Source: Nocardia jiangxiensis NBRC 101359
GTDB lineage: Bacteria > Actinomycetota > Actinomycetes > Mycobacteriales > Mycobacteriaceae
Length of the DNA: 64,000 bases
Assembly: GCF_000308615.1 (NCBI RefSeq)
Contig: NZ_BAGB01000169.1
Location: forward strand, 93,698-157,697
Direction: 5' to 3'
The notes beneath the pieces are model-generated. The model had not been told where the DNA came from, did no database searches, and saw nothing but the letters and a program-made list of their open reading frames with translations. Position 1 is the first letter of the stretch. Every line of letters starts with the position of its first letter. A program made the translations under genes and the position numbers. Below are positions 33,956 through 42,509 of the stretch, in pieces.

Positions 33956-34021
33956 CGAACTGCTCCCTCCCGGGTGCCGACAGCCCTGTCGGCCCCGCGG
34001 ACCTACCTCCGGTGAACTACC

Positions 34022-34041
34022 GGTCGGGCCGGCGCCCGACC
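34022..34041. terminator. Stem-loop downstream of the universal stress protein gene
   Basis: GGTCGGGC and GCCCGACC form a perfect 8-bp stem around a CGGC tetraloop. It is about 90 bases past the stress protein stop and about 65 bases before the FadE34-like start, separating the two genes. No T-run. Confidence 0.45.
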
Positions 34042-34132
34042 AATTCCGCGCCGCCCGCGGCGGGCAACCACCGCGGGAGACAACGACCATCATGCCCGTC
34101 CGCGGCGATCCGGCCCGTCGTTCCGACCGGAG

Positions 34133-35050
34133 CTATTCGTCCGCGGTCGCGACCCCCGGCTCGCGCACGACGACGATCGGGCATTCCACCGACTGCACCA
34201 GGGCCCGGCTGGTCGATCCGAGCAGCATCCCGGCAAATCCGCCTCGGCCGCGACTGCCGACGACGACCAACTGCGCACTGTCGGATTCGGCCAGCAGCGC
34301 ACGCGCGGGCTGATCGCGGACGACCACGCCGTGCACCGGAACTTCCGGATGACGTTCGCGGTGCACCGCGAGATCTTCCAGGAGCAGCGCGAATTCCTTC
34401 TCCCGCACCGGTTCCCATGCTGCGAGCGGTGGTTCGATATCGGTCGAGTCGCTCCAGCACCGCAATGCTGTCAGGCCCACCCCCCGCAGCGCCGCCTCCC
34501 GGAAGGCGAGGGCGACAGCGGGCACATTGTTCACGCTCCCGTCGACACCGACCAGAACCGGTTTGCGCGCGGAGACCGGATCGGTGCCCGCGCTCGAACT
34601 CACCACCACGACGGGGCAGTGCGCGTGGTGAATCATGGCCCAGCTCACCGAACCGAGCAGCGCGCGCTGGATCGTGCCCCTGCCGCGGCTGCCGACCACC
34701 AGGGCGCGGGCGGTGCGCGAGTGGGTGATCAGTGTGGCGATGATGGGATCGAACGTCACCTCGGAGCGGATCTCGACGGAGTCCGCGGCGGTCACCTCCG
34801 ACGCGATCCGCACCGCCTCGGCCATGATCTGCTCACCGCTCTCGCGCATCTGCTCGATCGCCTCGGCGGTCAGGTACGGCACCGGGCCGTAAGCCCCCTG
34901 AAATCCCACCGACGCGACCGTATCCAGTGGGCAATCGTGTAGCGCCGCAGCGGCAGCGGCCCAGGCCACCGCCTGGTAGGACACTGCCGAACCGTCCGTC
35001 GCCGTGACGATCGGGGCACGAGTTCCGGTTTGGTGCACTTCCTCCGTCAT
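34133..35050 (-). CDS. Tandem universal stress protein
   Basis: The 305-residue protein consists of two UspA domains. Each half begins with a strand and the D-G-S motif (VTATDGSAVSYQAVAWA; VLVGVDGSVNNVPAVALAF) and ends with the ATP-binding GSRGRG motif and a CPVVVV/CPIVVV strand (VVGSRGRGTIQRALLGSVSW; VVVGSRGRGGFAGMLLGST). This is the mycobacterial tandem type that binds ATP and is commonly induced by hypoxia or dormancy in relatives. The start has AAGGGGAGCAG upstream. Induction cannot be read from this sequence. Confidence 0.92.
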   Translation of the reverse strand: MTEEVHQTGTRAPIVTATDGSAVSYQAVAWAAAAAALHDCPLDTVASVGFQGAYGPVPYLTAEAIEQMRESGEQIMAEAVRIASEVTAADSVEIRSEVTFDPIIATLITHSRTARALVVGSRGRGTIQRALLGSVSWAMIHHAHCPVVVVSSSAGTDPVSARKPVLVGVDGSVNNVPAVALAFREAALRGVGLTALRCWSDSTDIEPPLAAWEPVREKEFALLLEDLAVHRERHPEVPVHGVVVRDQPARALLAESDSAQLVVVGSRGRGGFAGMLLGSTSRALVQSVECPIVVVREPGVATADE

Positions 35051-35161
35051 GAGCTGCTCCCCTTTTCACCGATCGGCTGATGTCCGGGCTTGTCCGCCCC
35101 AGTGTGGCGTCCGGACCTGGACGGATCCGGACGCCACACCGCACGCCGGTCCGGAATCCGC

Positions 35162-36181
35162 TCAGCGGTGCAGGGTGATCGCCGCCCAGATGCCGCGGTG
35201 GTCGGAGCCTGGGAGGGCAACGGTGTGCACCTCGTTCGGTTCGGCGTCGCGCAGGAGGATGTGGTCGATCGCGATGACCGGCGGATACCAGCGGTCGGCG
35301 GCGTAGGTGGGCAGGAAGCCCGATCCGGTCGACACCGCGGCGTCGCGGTAGGGCCCGTCGAGCAGGGCGCGGTAGGGACGGTGATCGGTGGTGGCGTTGA
35401 AATCCCCTGCCACCACCACCGGTCCGGCGTCGGCCGGAACCTTGGCCAGCAACTGCCGCAACAGTTCCAGCTCCCGCAGCCAGTCTGCGGGATCGCGCGG
35501 CCACGGCGGCACGGGGTGCACGGCGAATACCAGGACGGACCCGCCGTCGGGCAGATCGACTGCGGCAGAGAGCAGTTCGGTGACGAAGCCGTCGTGCCGA
35601 CAGGTTTCCGACAGCGGGTAGCGACTCCAGATTCCGGTGCCGTCACCGACTTCGCCGGTGCTGCAGTAGTGGTAGGGCAGCAGTTCCGGCAGGCGGGAGG
35701 CCATGATCCGGTCCAGCCCTTGCGGCGTCACCTCGCAGATCGTCAGGATCTCGATTCCCAGCCGATCGACGGTCGCCGCGATCGAATCCGGATCCGCCTG
35801 GCCGACGAGGATATTGGCCTGCATCACGCGCACCGCGGGCCCTGTAGCGGGCGGTCGCCGACGCCACCGTTCCCGGTACAGCGGCCACTGCGTGCCCGCG
35901 GCGACGCCGAGCACGACGACGCTCACCAGGACCGCCACCCACTCCTGCGCCACCGCGGCCAGCACCGCCGCGGGCGCGGCCGCGGCCATCAGCCACGGCG
36001 CAAATGCGCCAGCCACGATCACCGGCTGCCGCCGGGAGTTCGTCGAACGCGCGATAAGCCCGGCGAGCGCCACCACAAGCAGGAGCATCGATACTGAAAT
36101 GAGCACGAGGTCGATCGTGCCGAGGAACCCTGTGCGGCAGCTGAGCCGGACCTGCGAGCCGACCGACGATCCCCACGGCAC
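35162..36181 (-). CDS. Membrane-anchored endonuclease/exonuclease/phosphatase (EEP) family protein
   Basis: The N-terminal 100 residues contain three hydrophobic segments (LISVSMLLLVVALAGLIA, GAFAPWLMAAAAPAAVLAAV, WVAVLVSVVVLGVAAG). An EEP hydrolase domain follows, with MQANILVGQADPDS, TICEVTP (metal-binding Glu), GDFNATTDH, AIDHIL and GSDHRGI. The catalytic domain probably faces outside the membrane. Substrates in this superfamily range from nucleic acids to phospholipids and phosphoinositides, and none can be chosen here. The GTG start is uncertain; an internal ATG just before the first membrane segment is an alternative. Divergent from the cutinase gene. Confidence 0.82.
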   Translation of the reverse strand: MPWGSSVGSQVRLSCRTGFLGTIDLVLISVSMLLLVVALAGLIARSTNSRRQPVIVAGAFAPWLMAAAAPAAVLAAVAQEWVAVLVSVVVLGVAAGTQWPLYRERWRRRPPATGPAVRVMQANILVGQADPDSIAATVDRLGIEILTICEVTPQGLDRIMASRLPELLPYHYCSTGEVGDGTGIWSRYPLSETCRHDGFVTELLSAAVDLPDGGSVLVFAVHPVPPWPRDPADWLRELELLRQLLAKVPADAGPVVVAGDFNATTDHRPYRALLDGPYRDAAVSTGSGFLPTYAADRWYPPVIAIDHILLRDAEPNEVHTVALPGSDHRGIWAAITLHR

Positions 36182-36290
36182 ACGAGTAGCAATCGGCTAA
36201 TCCTGCGCTATTTTCATCGGCCTCTTACACTCTCACAGTAGCTGCACATCGGTCCGACGGGATGTCGGCCGTGACCCCCCGGAGTATCCG

Positions 36291-37202
36291 ATGCATTCTC
36301 GTTGGAAGGCCACCGTCGCGAGCGCTGCGGCCGTGGTGACCGCCGCCCTCCCCCTCGGCGTGAGATCCACCGCGGAGGCTGCCCCCTCGGCCTGCCCCAG
36401 CCTGTATGTCGTCGCGGTCCCCGGGACCTGGGAGACCTCGGACAAGGATCCGGGCAAGGGGATGCTCGCCTCCGTGACGAACAATCTGCCGGGCAACGTC
36501 CGGACCGACTACGTCAACTACGCGGCCACCGCGTTCCCTTGGGAAGGGGACGTCTACGGTCGCTCCAAGCAGGAAGCCGTCAACCGCACCCGCGGCATGA
36601 TCGGCGCGATGGCGCAACGCTGTGGCGCAACGCGATTCGCGCTGCTGGGGTACAGCCAGGGCGCGGACGCCGCCGGTGACGTGGCCGCCTCGATCGGCAC
36701 CGGCCTCGGTGTCGTGCCGGCGAATCGGGTGTCGCTGGTTGGACTGATCGCCGATCCGCGCCGGTCCCCGACCGACCAGCTGATCGGCCCGCCCGTCCCG
36801 GGCGCGGGCGCCAGCGGTCCGCGAGCCGGCGGCTTCGGCTGGGTCGGCCCCAGGACCTACACCTTCTGCGCCGCGGGCGATCTGTACTGCTCGATGCCCA
36901 ACGGCGACTTCGCCGGTCGGATCGGCGGGTTGCTGGTGCAGCTGTCGAATCCGGACCCGGCCCAGCTCGGGACCTATCAGCAGGAGGTCTCCACCCTGCT
37001 CAACGATGCGCTGGCCGCCGGCGGTCTGGGCCTGCTGAACAATCAGATCACCAACGCCGAGTACAACCAGCGCAAGAAGCAGATCGACGACTTCCTGAAG
37101 TCCGGAATCCACCAGAGCTACCCCCGATACGGGGTCGACTCCAGCGGCGCCACCGCTCTGAGCTGGCTGCACCAGCGGTTGATCGCCGCGGCCCAGGGCT
37201 GA
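36291..37202 (+). CDS. Secreted cutinase-family hydrolase (Culp6-like)
   Basis: The 303-residue product starts with a Sec signal peptide (basic start, hydrophobic core, probable cleavage after AEA near residue 30). The alpha/beta-hydrolase core has the nucleophile motif GYSQGAD (Ser122), the acid in CAAGDLYC (Asp197) and His274 in SGIHQSYP, each at the spacing expected for cutinases. Cys residues in CPSLYV/QRCGAT and FCAAGDLYC likely form the two family disulfides. It resembles the Rv3802c (Culp6) group, cell-envelope lipases/thioesterases important for mycolate-containing walls. It lies 146 bases upstream of a membrane acyltransferase gene on the same strand. The precise lipid substrate is not known. 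Confidence 0.9.
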   Translation: MHSRWKATVASAAAVVTAALPLGVRSTAEAAPSACPSLYVVAVPGTWETSDKDPGKGMLASVTNNLPGNVRTDYVNYAATAFPWEGDVYGRSKQEAVNRTRGMIGAMAQRCGATRFALLGYSQGADAAGDVAASIGTGLGVVPANRVSLVGLIADPRRSPTDQLIGPPVPGAGASGPRAGGFGWVGPRTYTFCAAGDLYCSMPNGDFAGRIGGLLVQLSNPDPAQLGTYQQEVSTLLNDALAAGGLGLLNNQITNAEYNQRKKQIDDFLKSGIHQSYPRYGVDSSGATALSWLHQRLIAAAQG

Positions 37203-37348
37203 GGCCGCACCCGCGCCCGCGGTATCGGTGTGGCAGTGTGCCCACCGAACCGCGATGTTGCCGAATCGGTCTCGGATCGGGCATCGTGACACATCAACGC
37301 CACGGCCGAGTCCGGTCGACCACGATGACGCGATGAGGTGAGAAACGG

Positions 37349-38470
37349 ATGCGACGGCGGCCGGTGACCGACACGGCCTCGGCGGTGCATGCCGTGACGC
37401 CGCCCGTATCCGACACCGGTTCCGCCGCCCCCGCCTCCTCCGGACGGCGGGTCAGCTGGGACGTGATTCGCGTGCTGGCCCTGATCGAGATCGTGTTGTT
37501 CCACGACACATATCTGGGGCCCACGACCGAACCCGGGATCCCGGAACTTCCGCACGCGTGGACCCATACCTGCGGCGCATCGATCCTGATCATGGTTTCC
37601 GGATATTTCGCCGCCGTGACGCTCCGGCGCAACCCACCGGGGCGCTGGCTGGCTCGGCGGTTCGCGCGGCTGCTGCCCGCCTATCTGGTGGCCGTGGTCG
37701 TGGTGTTCGCGGTCGTCAAACTGTTGAGCCCCGCCGAGTTCAGCCTGCACCAGCTGCGGTGGACCGATCTGGTGGGCAATCTGTTCCTGATGCAGCAGCT
37801 GCTGCCGAATGTGGCGTACATCGACCTGTCCTGGTGGACGCTGCCGGTGCAGGTCGCCGGGTTCACCGCCATGGCGCTGCTGGCCTCTCGGCGGGTGGGC
37901 GGTCGCGCGGTGATGCCGATCCTGTGGGCCGTGGTGCTGGTTCCGGTGGTGATCCGGGAGATCTGGATGGGCGATCATCCGTCGGTGTGGCTGGTGGTCG
38001 CGCTGGAGGGCAGCGGGCTGTGCATGGCTCATCTGCTCGTCGCGGGAGTCGCCGTGCAGCGCTGGGCGAGCCGACGCCTGGGCACGGTGCATCTGGCGCT
38101 GTTGCTGGCCGCGGTGCTGGTCGCCGAGAAGGTGCATCCGCCGGTGACTTCCGTCGCACTCGTCGGCGTCGGTCTGGCGCTGATGTGCCTGGCCGCCCGC
38201 GGCCCCGACTGGCCCCTCCCGGCCGTGTTCGTGACCCCGGTGCGTTGGATCGCGGCCCGTTCCTACGGCATCTATCTGATGCACCAGAGCATCGGGTACC
38301 TGCTCGAGGATCGCCTCGCCCGACTCGGCTGCCCTTCCTGGATATGGGTCACCGGCGCCGTCCTGGCCGCCGGTCTGCTCGGTTGGGGTCTGACCGCCTG
38401 GGTCGAACGCCCCGCCTACAACACACTGCTACGCGTCATCACCAGGTCCCGGACCCTCGCCCCCGGATAG
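37349..38470 (+). CDS. Membrane acyltransferase, acyltransferase 3 family
   Basis: This 373-residue protein has about ten hydrophobic segments and the acyltransferase-3 (PF01757) hallmarks: WDVIRVLALIEIVLFHDTYL with the catalytic-site His after the first segment, then VSGYFAAVTLRRNPPGRWLA, an R-x-x-R-L-L-PAY motif (RFARLLPAYLVAV), and a late IAARSYGIYLMHQSIGY. Such enzymes O-acylate extracellular glycans, lipids or antibiotics. A Pro/Ser/Thr-rich N-terminal tail of about 35 residues faces the cytosol. The start follows GAGGTGAGAAACGG. The neighbouring cutinase suggests an envelope role, which is inference. Confidence 0.85.
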   Translation: MRRRPVTDTASAVHAVTPPVSDTGSAAPASSGRRVSWDVIRVLALIEIVLFHDTYLGPTTEPGIPELPHAWTHTCGASILIMVSGYFAAVTLRRNPPGRWLARRFARLLPAYLVAVVVVFAVVKLLSPAEFSLHQLRWTDLVGNLFLMQQLLPNVAYIDLSWWTLPVQVAGFTAMALLASRRVGGRAVMPILWAVVLVPVVIREIWMGDHPSVWLVVALEGSGLCMAHLLVAGVAVQRWASRRLGTVHLALLLAAVLVAEKVHPPVTSVALVGVGLALMCLAARGPDWPLPAVFVTPVRWIAARSYGIYLMHQSIGYLLEDRLARLGCPSWIWVTGAVLAAGLLGWGLTAWVERPAYNTLLRVITRSRTLAPG

Positions 38471-38595
38471 TCTCGCCCGCCGCGGACGGTCGGCGGCCGC
38501 GCCGCTTCGGACGCGGTGTGCTCGTATCGGGGTGCGGCGACTGCTACCGTCGGCCTCTCCCACTGTGCTCATCAGCCGCTCTGAAAGGAGTCTCC

Positions 38596-39117
38596 GTGTC
38601 CGCGCCAGCCGGATCACCGCCACCCTCCGAGACCCCCACGGCCGCCCGCGATCTCGAGCACCTGCGCCACGCCATCCGCCTGTCCGCGGAGGCGGTCGCA
38701 GACGGCAACCACCCCTTCGGCGCCGTGCTCGCCGGCCCCGATGGGACGGTGCTGTCGGAGGCGAAGAACACCGTGGTCACCGACCACGACTGCACCGGTC
38801 ACGCCGAGACGAATCTGGTGCGGCTGGCCGGGCACGCCTACACACCGGAATTCCTGCGCGGCACAACTCTGTACACCAGCACCGAGCCGTGCGCGATGTG
38901 CGCCGGGGCGATCTACTGGTGCGGCATCGGCCGGGTGGTGTTCGGCCTCGCAGAACAGGACCTGTTGCGGCTCACCGGATCCCATCCCGACAACCTCACC
39001 ATGGCGTTGCCGTGCCGCGAAGTGTTCGCGCGCGGGCAACGGCAGATCGAGGTGGTCGGCCCGCTGCTCGCGGAGGAGGCCGCCCGCGCTCACGGCGGGT
39101 TCTGGGCGGCAGAATGA
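38596..39117 (+). CDS. Nucleoside/guanine deaminase (CDA fold)
   Basis: The 173-residue enzyme carries the zinc-deaminase motifs GHAETN (His69, Glu71 as proton shuttle) and TEPCAMCAGAIYW (Cys99, Cys102). HPFGAVLAGPDG and the late length match guanine deaminase-like and plant-type nucleoside deaminases rather than TadA, which would have a longer basic C-terminus. It would hydrolyse an exocyclic amino group of a purine base or nucleoside in the cytosol. GTG start with AAAGGAG seven bases upstream. A remnant of a PucR-type purine-catabolism regulator follows four bases later, which supports a purine role. Confidence 0.85.
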   Translation: MSAPAGSPPPSETPTAARDLEHLRHAIRLSAEAVADGNHPFGAVLAGPDGTVLSEAKNTVVTDHDCTGHAETNLVRLAGHAYTPEFLRGTTLYTSTEPCAMCAGAIYWCGIGRVVFGLAEQDLLRLTGSHPDNLTMALPCREVFARGQRQIEVVGPLLAEEAARAHGGFWAAE

Positions 39118-39120
39118 CCG

Positions 39121-39309
39121 GTGCCGCCGAGCACCTGGCGGACCGTGGCCGCGCAGCGCCACCTGCACGTCAACACCCTGCGCTGCCGGATCCGCCGGGT
39201 CGAGGAACTCACCGGGGGCGATCTGTCCCAGTGGAGCGACCGCTTCGACTTCCAGCTGGCGCTGGATCTGCGTCGCGGCGGCTCGGGTTCCGCCGCGAGT
39301 TCGGCATAG
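39121..39309 (+). pseudogene. C-terminal HTH remnant of a PucR/CdaR-family regulator
   Basis: About 62 codons encode TVAAQRHLHVNTLRCRIRRV followed by EELTGGDLSQWSDRFDFQLA and a short Gly/Ser tail. This is the PucR C-terminal helix-turn-helix, which in full proteins follows 350 or more residues of sensor sequence. The sensor region is absent because the intact deaminase gene ends three bases upstream. It is most likely a deletion remnant, though a tiny free-standing DNA-binding protein cannot be excluded. Confidence 0.6.
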
Positions 39310-39332
39310 GAGTCCGACCGCGCGCGGCCCCT

Positions 39333-40676
39333 TCAGGAGGGTTCCTCGAGTCCGAGGTTGCTTCGCAGGGTCGTGCCGGAGTACTCGGTGCGGAAGATGC
39401 CGCGGCGCTGTAGTTCGGGGACCAGTTGGTCGACGATCGCGGCCAGGCCGTCCGGGAAGAAATCGACATTCAGGTTGAAGCCGTCGGCGGCCCGGCCGAC
39501 GAACCACTTCTCGATACTGTCCGCGACCTGTTCGGGCGTGCCGACGATGCTGCGGTGTCCATTGGGGTTGCGCTCCAGCAGCTCACGCACGGTCAACTCG
39601 TCGCGGCGGGCGAGGTCGAGGATCGCGGCGGCGAAGCCCTGGCTGGAGTTCACCGTCGTGCGGTCGAGGAGATCCCACGGCAGCTGCCGGTCCAGGTGCA
39701 GGTCCCCGGGCTCGAGACCGAGTGTGGTGCTGAGTGATTCGAGTTCGCGGTCGAATCCGGCCACGTCGTCGAGCCACTGTTTGCGCTCACGGGCCTCGCG
39801 TTCGGTGGAACCCAGGATCGGAAACAGTCCGGGCAGGATCACCACCTGATCGTCGCGGCGGCCGTGGGCCAGCGCCTGCTGCTTGACGTCGCGGTAGAAC
39901 TCCTGAGCACCCTCGAGCGTGTGCGCGACGGAGAACACGGCATCGGCGTACCGCGCGGCCAGCGCGATGCCCTGCGCGGATCCCCCGGCCTGCAACAGCA
40001 CCGGACGGCCCTGTGGCGAGCGCGGCACATTCAGCGCGCCGCTCACGGTGAAGTGTTCGCCGCGGTGTGCGATCGGGTGAATTCGGTCCACGTCGGCGAA
40101 TTTTCCGGACTTCCGGTCGGCGATCAACGCATCGCGATCCCACGAGTTCCACAGGGCGAGCACCACTTCCACGGCCTCCGCCGCGCGGGCGTACCGGTCG
40201 TCATGGCCGGCGAGTGCGTCGAGACCGAACAGCGGCGCCGCCTGCGGCGACCGCGTCGCGACCACATTCCACGCCGCCCGCCCACCGGAGATCTGATCGA
40301 GCGAGGCGACGACCCGGGCGATGTTGTACGGATGCTGGAAGCTGGAGGACACCGTGGCCACCAGGCCCACATGTTCGGTGACCCGGGCCACCGCCGTCAG
40401 CGGGATGAACGGATCGAGCGACTGCCACGGCCGCGCCACCGCCGGTGCGCCGTAGTCGAATCCGTCGCTGAAGAAGACCGCGTCCAGGCGTCCGCGTTCG
40501 GCCAGGCGGCCGATCTCCTCGAAGTAGTCCGGATTCAGGAATCCGAGCGGATCCGGCTGGACCTGCCACGAAGCCGGATGCCGACCGGAGCTGTTCACGT
40601 TGACGTTCAGGTGGAGTTGCCGAGGGGTCCCGGAAGATGCTTGTCCGCGAAGGGATTCGGCGAATCCGGCGCTCAC
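39333..40676 (-). CDS. FMN-dependent monooxygenase, NtaA/SnaA/DszA family
   Basis: The 447-residue luciferase-fold protein has the family opening LHLNVNVNSSGRHPASWQ, FFSDGFDYG, ISGGRAAWNVVATRSPQAAP and LQAGGSAQGIALAARYADAVF, and ends in DGFNLNVDFFPDGLA. The length and motifs fit two-component monooxygenases such as DszA (sulfone), DmoA (dimethylsulfide) and NtaA rather than the shorter SsuD. It would oxidise an imported organosulfur compound with reduced FMN to free sulfite or sulfinate. The GTG start overlaps the stop of the binding-protein gene (GTGA), with GGAGG upstream: translational coupling at the end of a five-gene operon. No flavin reductase is in the operon; one is encoded at 20222-20722. 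Confidence 0.88.
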   Translation of the reverse strand: MSAGFAESLRGQASSGTPRQLHLNVNVNSSGRHPASWQVQPDPLGFLNPDYFEEIGRLAERGRLDAVFFSDGFDYGAPAVARPWQSLDPFIPLTAVARVTEHVGLVATVSSSFQHPYNIARVVASLDQISGGRAAWNVVATRSPQAAPLFGLDALAGHDDRYARAAEAVEVVLALWNSWDRDALIADRKSGKFADVDRIHPIAHRGEHFTVSGALNVPRSPQGRPVLLQAGGSAQGIALAARYADAVFSVAHTLEGAQEFYRDVKQQALAHGRRDDQVVILPGLFPILGSTEREARERKQWLDDVAGFDRELESLSTTLGLEPGDLHLDRQLPWDLLDRTTVNSSQGFAAAILDLARRDELTVRELLERNPNGHRSIVGTPEQVADSIEKWFVGRAADGFNLNVDFFPDGLAAIVDQLVPELQRRGIFRTEYSGTTLRSNLGLEEPS

Positions 40677-41716
40677 TTCTGCGCCTCCGCGGCCAGTGAG
40701 CCGATCGCCTTCTGCGCTTGGTTGTACCGGGGGTCGAACCCGATGCCGACGTCGTCGGGCAGTTTCGGAATCACTCCGCCCGCATGCAGCGTCACGGCGA
40801 CCTGTTGTTCCTGCGCAATCAGATTCGCGTCGAAATTCCAGAACGATCCGCTGCGGACGTGATATTCGAATTCGGCTCTGGCCTCGCCCACCTTCAACTG
40901 CTTCTCGATGATCGCCTTCGCCGCGTCGGGGTGGGCGTCGTACCAGCTCCAGAATCCGGACAACCGGCCGAAGAAGTCCTGCAACGCACCATCTTTGGTC
41001 TTGTCCGCCAGCGCCTTTCGGGACGCGGTCCAGACTCCCAGGGCCGGAATTCCGGTGTCCTGCTCGGTGAGCAGAATCTTCGCCTGACCGGACTGCAACG
41101 AGCTCAGAATCGCGGCCTGGGATCCGGAGTACACATCGGTGCGCCCGTCGTTGAAGGCCGCCGCAGCGGTCGCGCCGTCGGTGAACTGCTTGGGCTGGAT
41201 GTCCCCGGGGCTCGTGCCCGCCTTGACCAGTGACGCCAGGTATTGGGCGTGGTTGTAGCCGCCGAAGTTGTATGCCCAACTGTGCCCGCGCAATTGGGCG
41301 GGCGTGTCGATCCCCGCCGAGGTTCGCACCGCGGTGACCAGCGGCGCGTACCGGGGATCGTAGTTGTTGCGCCAACCGGCGACGATCGCGAGCGGTGCGT
41401 TCTGTTTCGTCCAGGTGGTCTTGGAATTGGCCTGTTCGATGGTCAACGAGGTGTCGCCCATATGCCCGAGGTCGATCGCACCCCCGTACAGCGCTTGCAG
41501 ATTGGCCGCCGGGCCGGTCAGATTGCTCCACTCGACGTCGTACTTCGTGCCCGAGAGCACACCCGACGCCTGGATCAGGGCAGGAAACGCGGTGTCCTGG
41601 TACGAGATTCGCAGACGCACGCGTCCGGATCCGTTGTCCGCGCACGCGCCGACCATGGTGAGAGCCAACAGGGCGACCACGGCCACCACGAATCGTTTTC
41701 CGAATAACTTCTTCAT
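40673..41716 (-). CDS. ABC transporter substrate-binding lipoprotein, SsuA/TauA-like
   Basis: A 347-residue lipoprotein precursor. The signal peptide ends in a lipobox (MVGAC, Cys25). The mature part is a periplasmic-binding fold of the aliphatic sulfonate/taurine type (ISYQDTAFPALIQASGVL, LQALYGGAIDLGHMGDTSLT, LRGHSWAYNFGGYNHAQYLA, GATAAAAFNDGRTDVYSG). It would capture an organosulfur compound outside the membrane for the permease and ATPase encoded upstream. The start at MKKLFG is preferred to one 21 codons upstream because it gives a proper signal peptide. The stop overlaps the monooxygenase start. Confidence 0.88.
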   Translation of the reverse strand: MKKLFGKRFVVAVVALLALTMVGACADNGSGRVRLRISYQDTAFPALIQASGVLSGTKYDVEWSNLTGPAANLQALYGGAIDLGHMGDTSLTIEQANSKTTWTKQNAPLAIVAGWRNNYDPRYAPLVTAVRTSAGIDTPAQLRGHSWAYNFGGYNHAQYLASLVKAGTSPGDIQPKQFTDGATAAAAFNDGRTDVYSGSQAAILSSLQSGQAKILLTEQDTGIPALGVWTASRKALADKTKDGALQDFFGRLSGFWSWYDAHPDAAKAIIEKQLKVGEARAEFEYHVRSGSFWNFDANLIAQEQQVAVTLHAGGVIPKLPDDVGIGFDPRYNQAQKAIGSLAAEAQK

Positions 41717-41750
41717 ACTGTCTTTCCGTAGAACCGCCGAGCCGAATTTT

Positions 41751-42509
41751 TCATCGGCTCGCGTGCGACGAGACCTCACCCAATCGGTGCAGAACCTCGC
41801 GCTTGATGTCGTTGAAGTCGACCGCGGTGGCGTCGCGGGGCCGCGCCACCGGGATCGGGATATCGGCCTGAATGCGGCCGTTGCCGAGCACGATCACGCG
41901 ATCGGCCAGCAGGAGTGACTCCTCGATGTCGTGCGTGACCAGCAGCACACCCGGCCGGTGTTCGGCCCAGAGCCGAAGCACCAGATCCTGGGCAGTGCGC
42001 CGGGTGAACGCGTCCAGGGCGCCGAACGGCTCGTCCAGGAGCAACAGTTCCGGTGATCGATACAGCGCGCGGGCCAGCCCGACCCGTTGCGCCTCACCAC
42101 CGGACAGCGTCTTGGGCCAAGCGCGAGCCTTCGCCGCGAGCCCGACCTCTTCCAGGGCCGCGAGAGCCGATCGCTTCCTCGCCGCACCGCCCCGGTCCGC
42201 CAGCACGACGTTGCGCCAGACACGTTGGGCTGCAATCAGTCTCGGCTCCTGGAAGACCACCGAGGTCCGCTCCGCGATCGTTGCCCGACCGGATGTCGCG
42301 TCCTCGAGCCCACCGAGGATCCGCAGCAGCGTCGTCTTACCCGTCCCGGAAGGTCCCAGCAGCGCGACGAATTCACCGCGCGCGACGGTCAGATCGATGC
42401 CATCGAAAATGACCTGGTCACCGTAGGACTTCGAAATGCCTTGCAGCCGAACAACTGTCTCCTGATCCGGCGGTGCCGCGTACTCATCGAGAAGCTCAGG
42501 CGCCGACAT
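41751..42509 (-). CDS. ABC transporter ATPase, SsuB-like
   Basis: The 252-residue protein has a Walker A motif (LLGPSGTGKTTLLRILGGLE), the Q-loop region (TSVVFQEPRLIAAQ), the signature LSGGEAQRVGLARALYRSPE, Walker B LLLLDEPFGALD and the His switch (LVTHDIEES). It energises uptake through the SsuC-like permease. The start at 42509 lies inside the permease gene end, a 14-base overlap that indicates coupling. Confidence 0.9.
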   Translation of the reverse strand: MSAPELLDEYAAPPDQETVVRLQGISKSYGDQVIFDGIDLTVARGEFVALLGPSGTGKTTLLRILGGLEDATSGRATIAERTSVVFQEPRLIAAQRVWRNVVLADRGGAARKRSALAALEEVGLAAKARAWPKTLSGGEAQRVGLARALYRSPELLLLDEPFGALDAFTRRTAQDLVLRLWAEHRPGVLLVTHDIEESLLLADRVIVLGNGRIQADIPIPVARPRDATAVDFNDIKREVLHRLGEVSSHASR

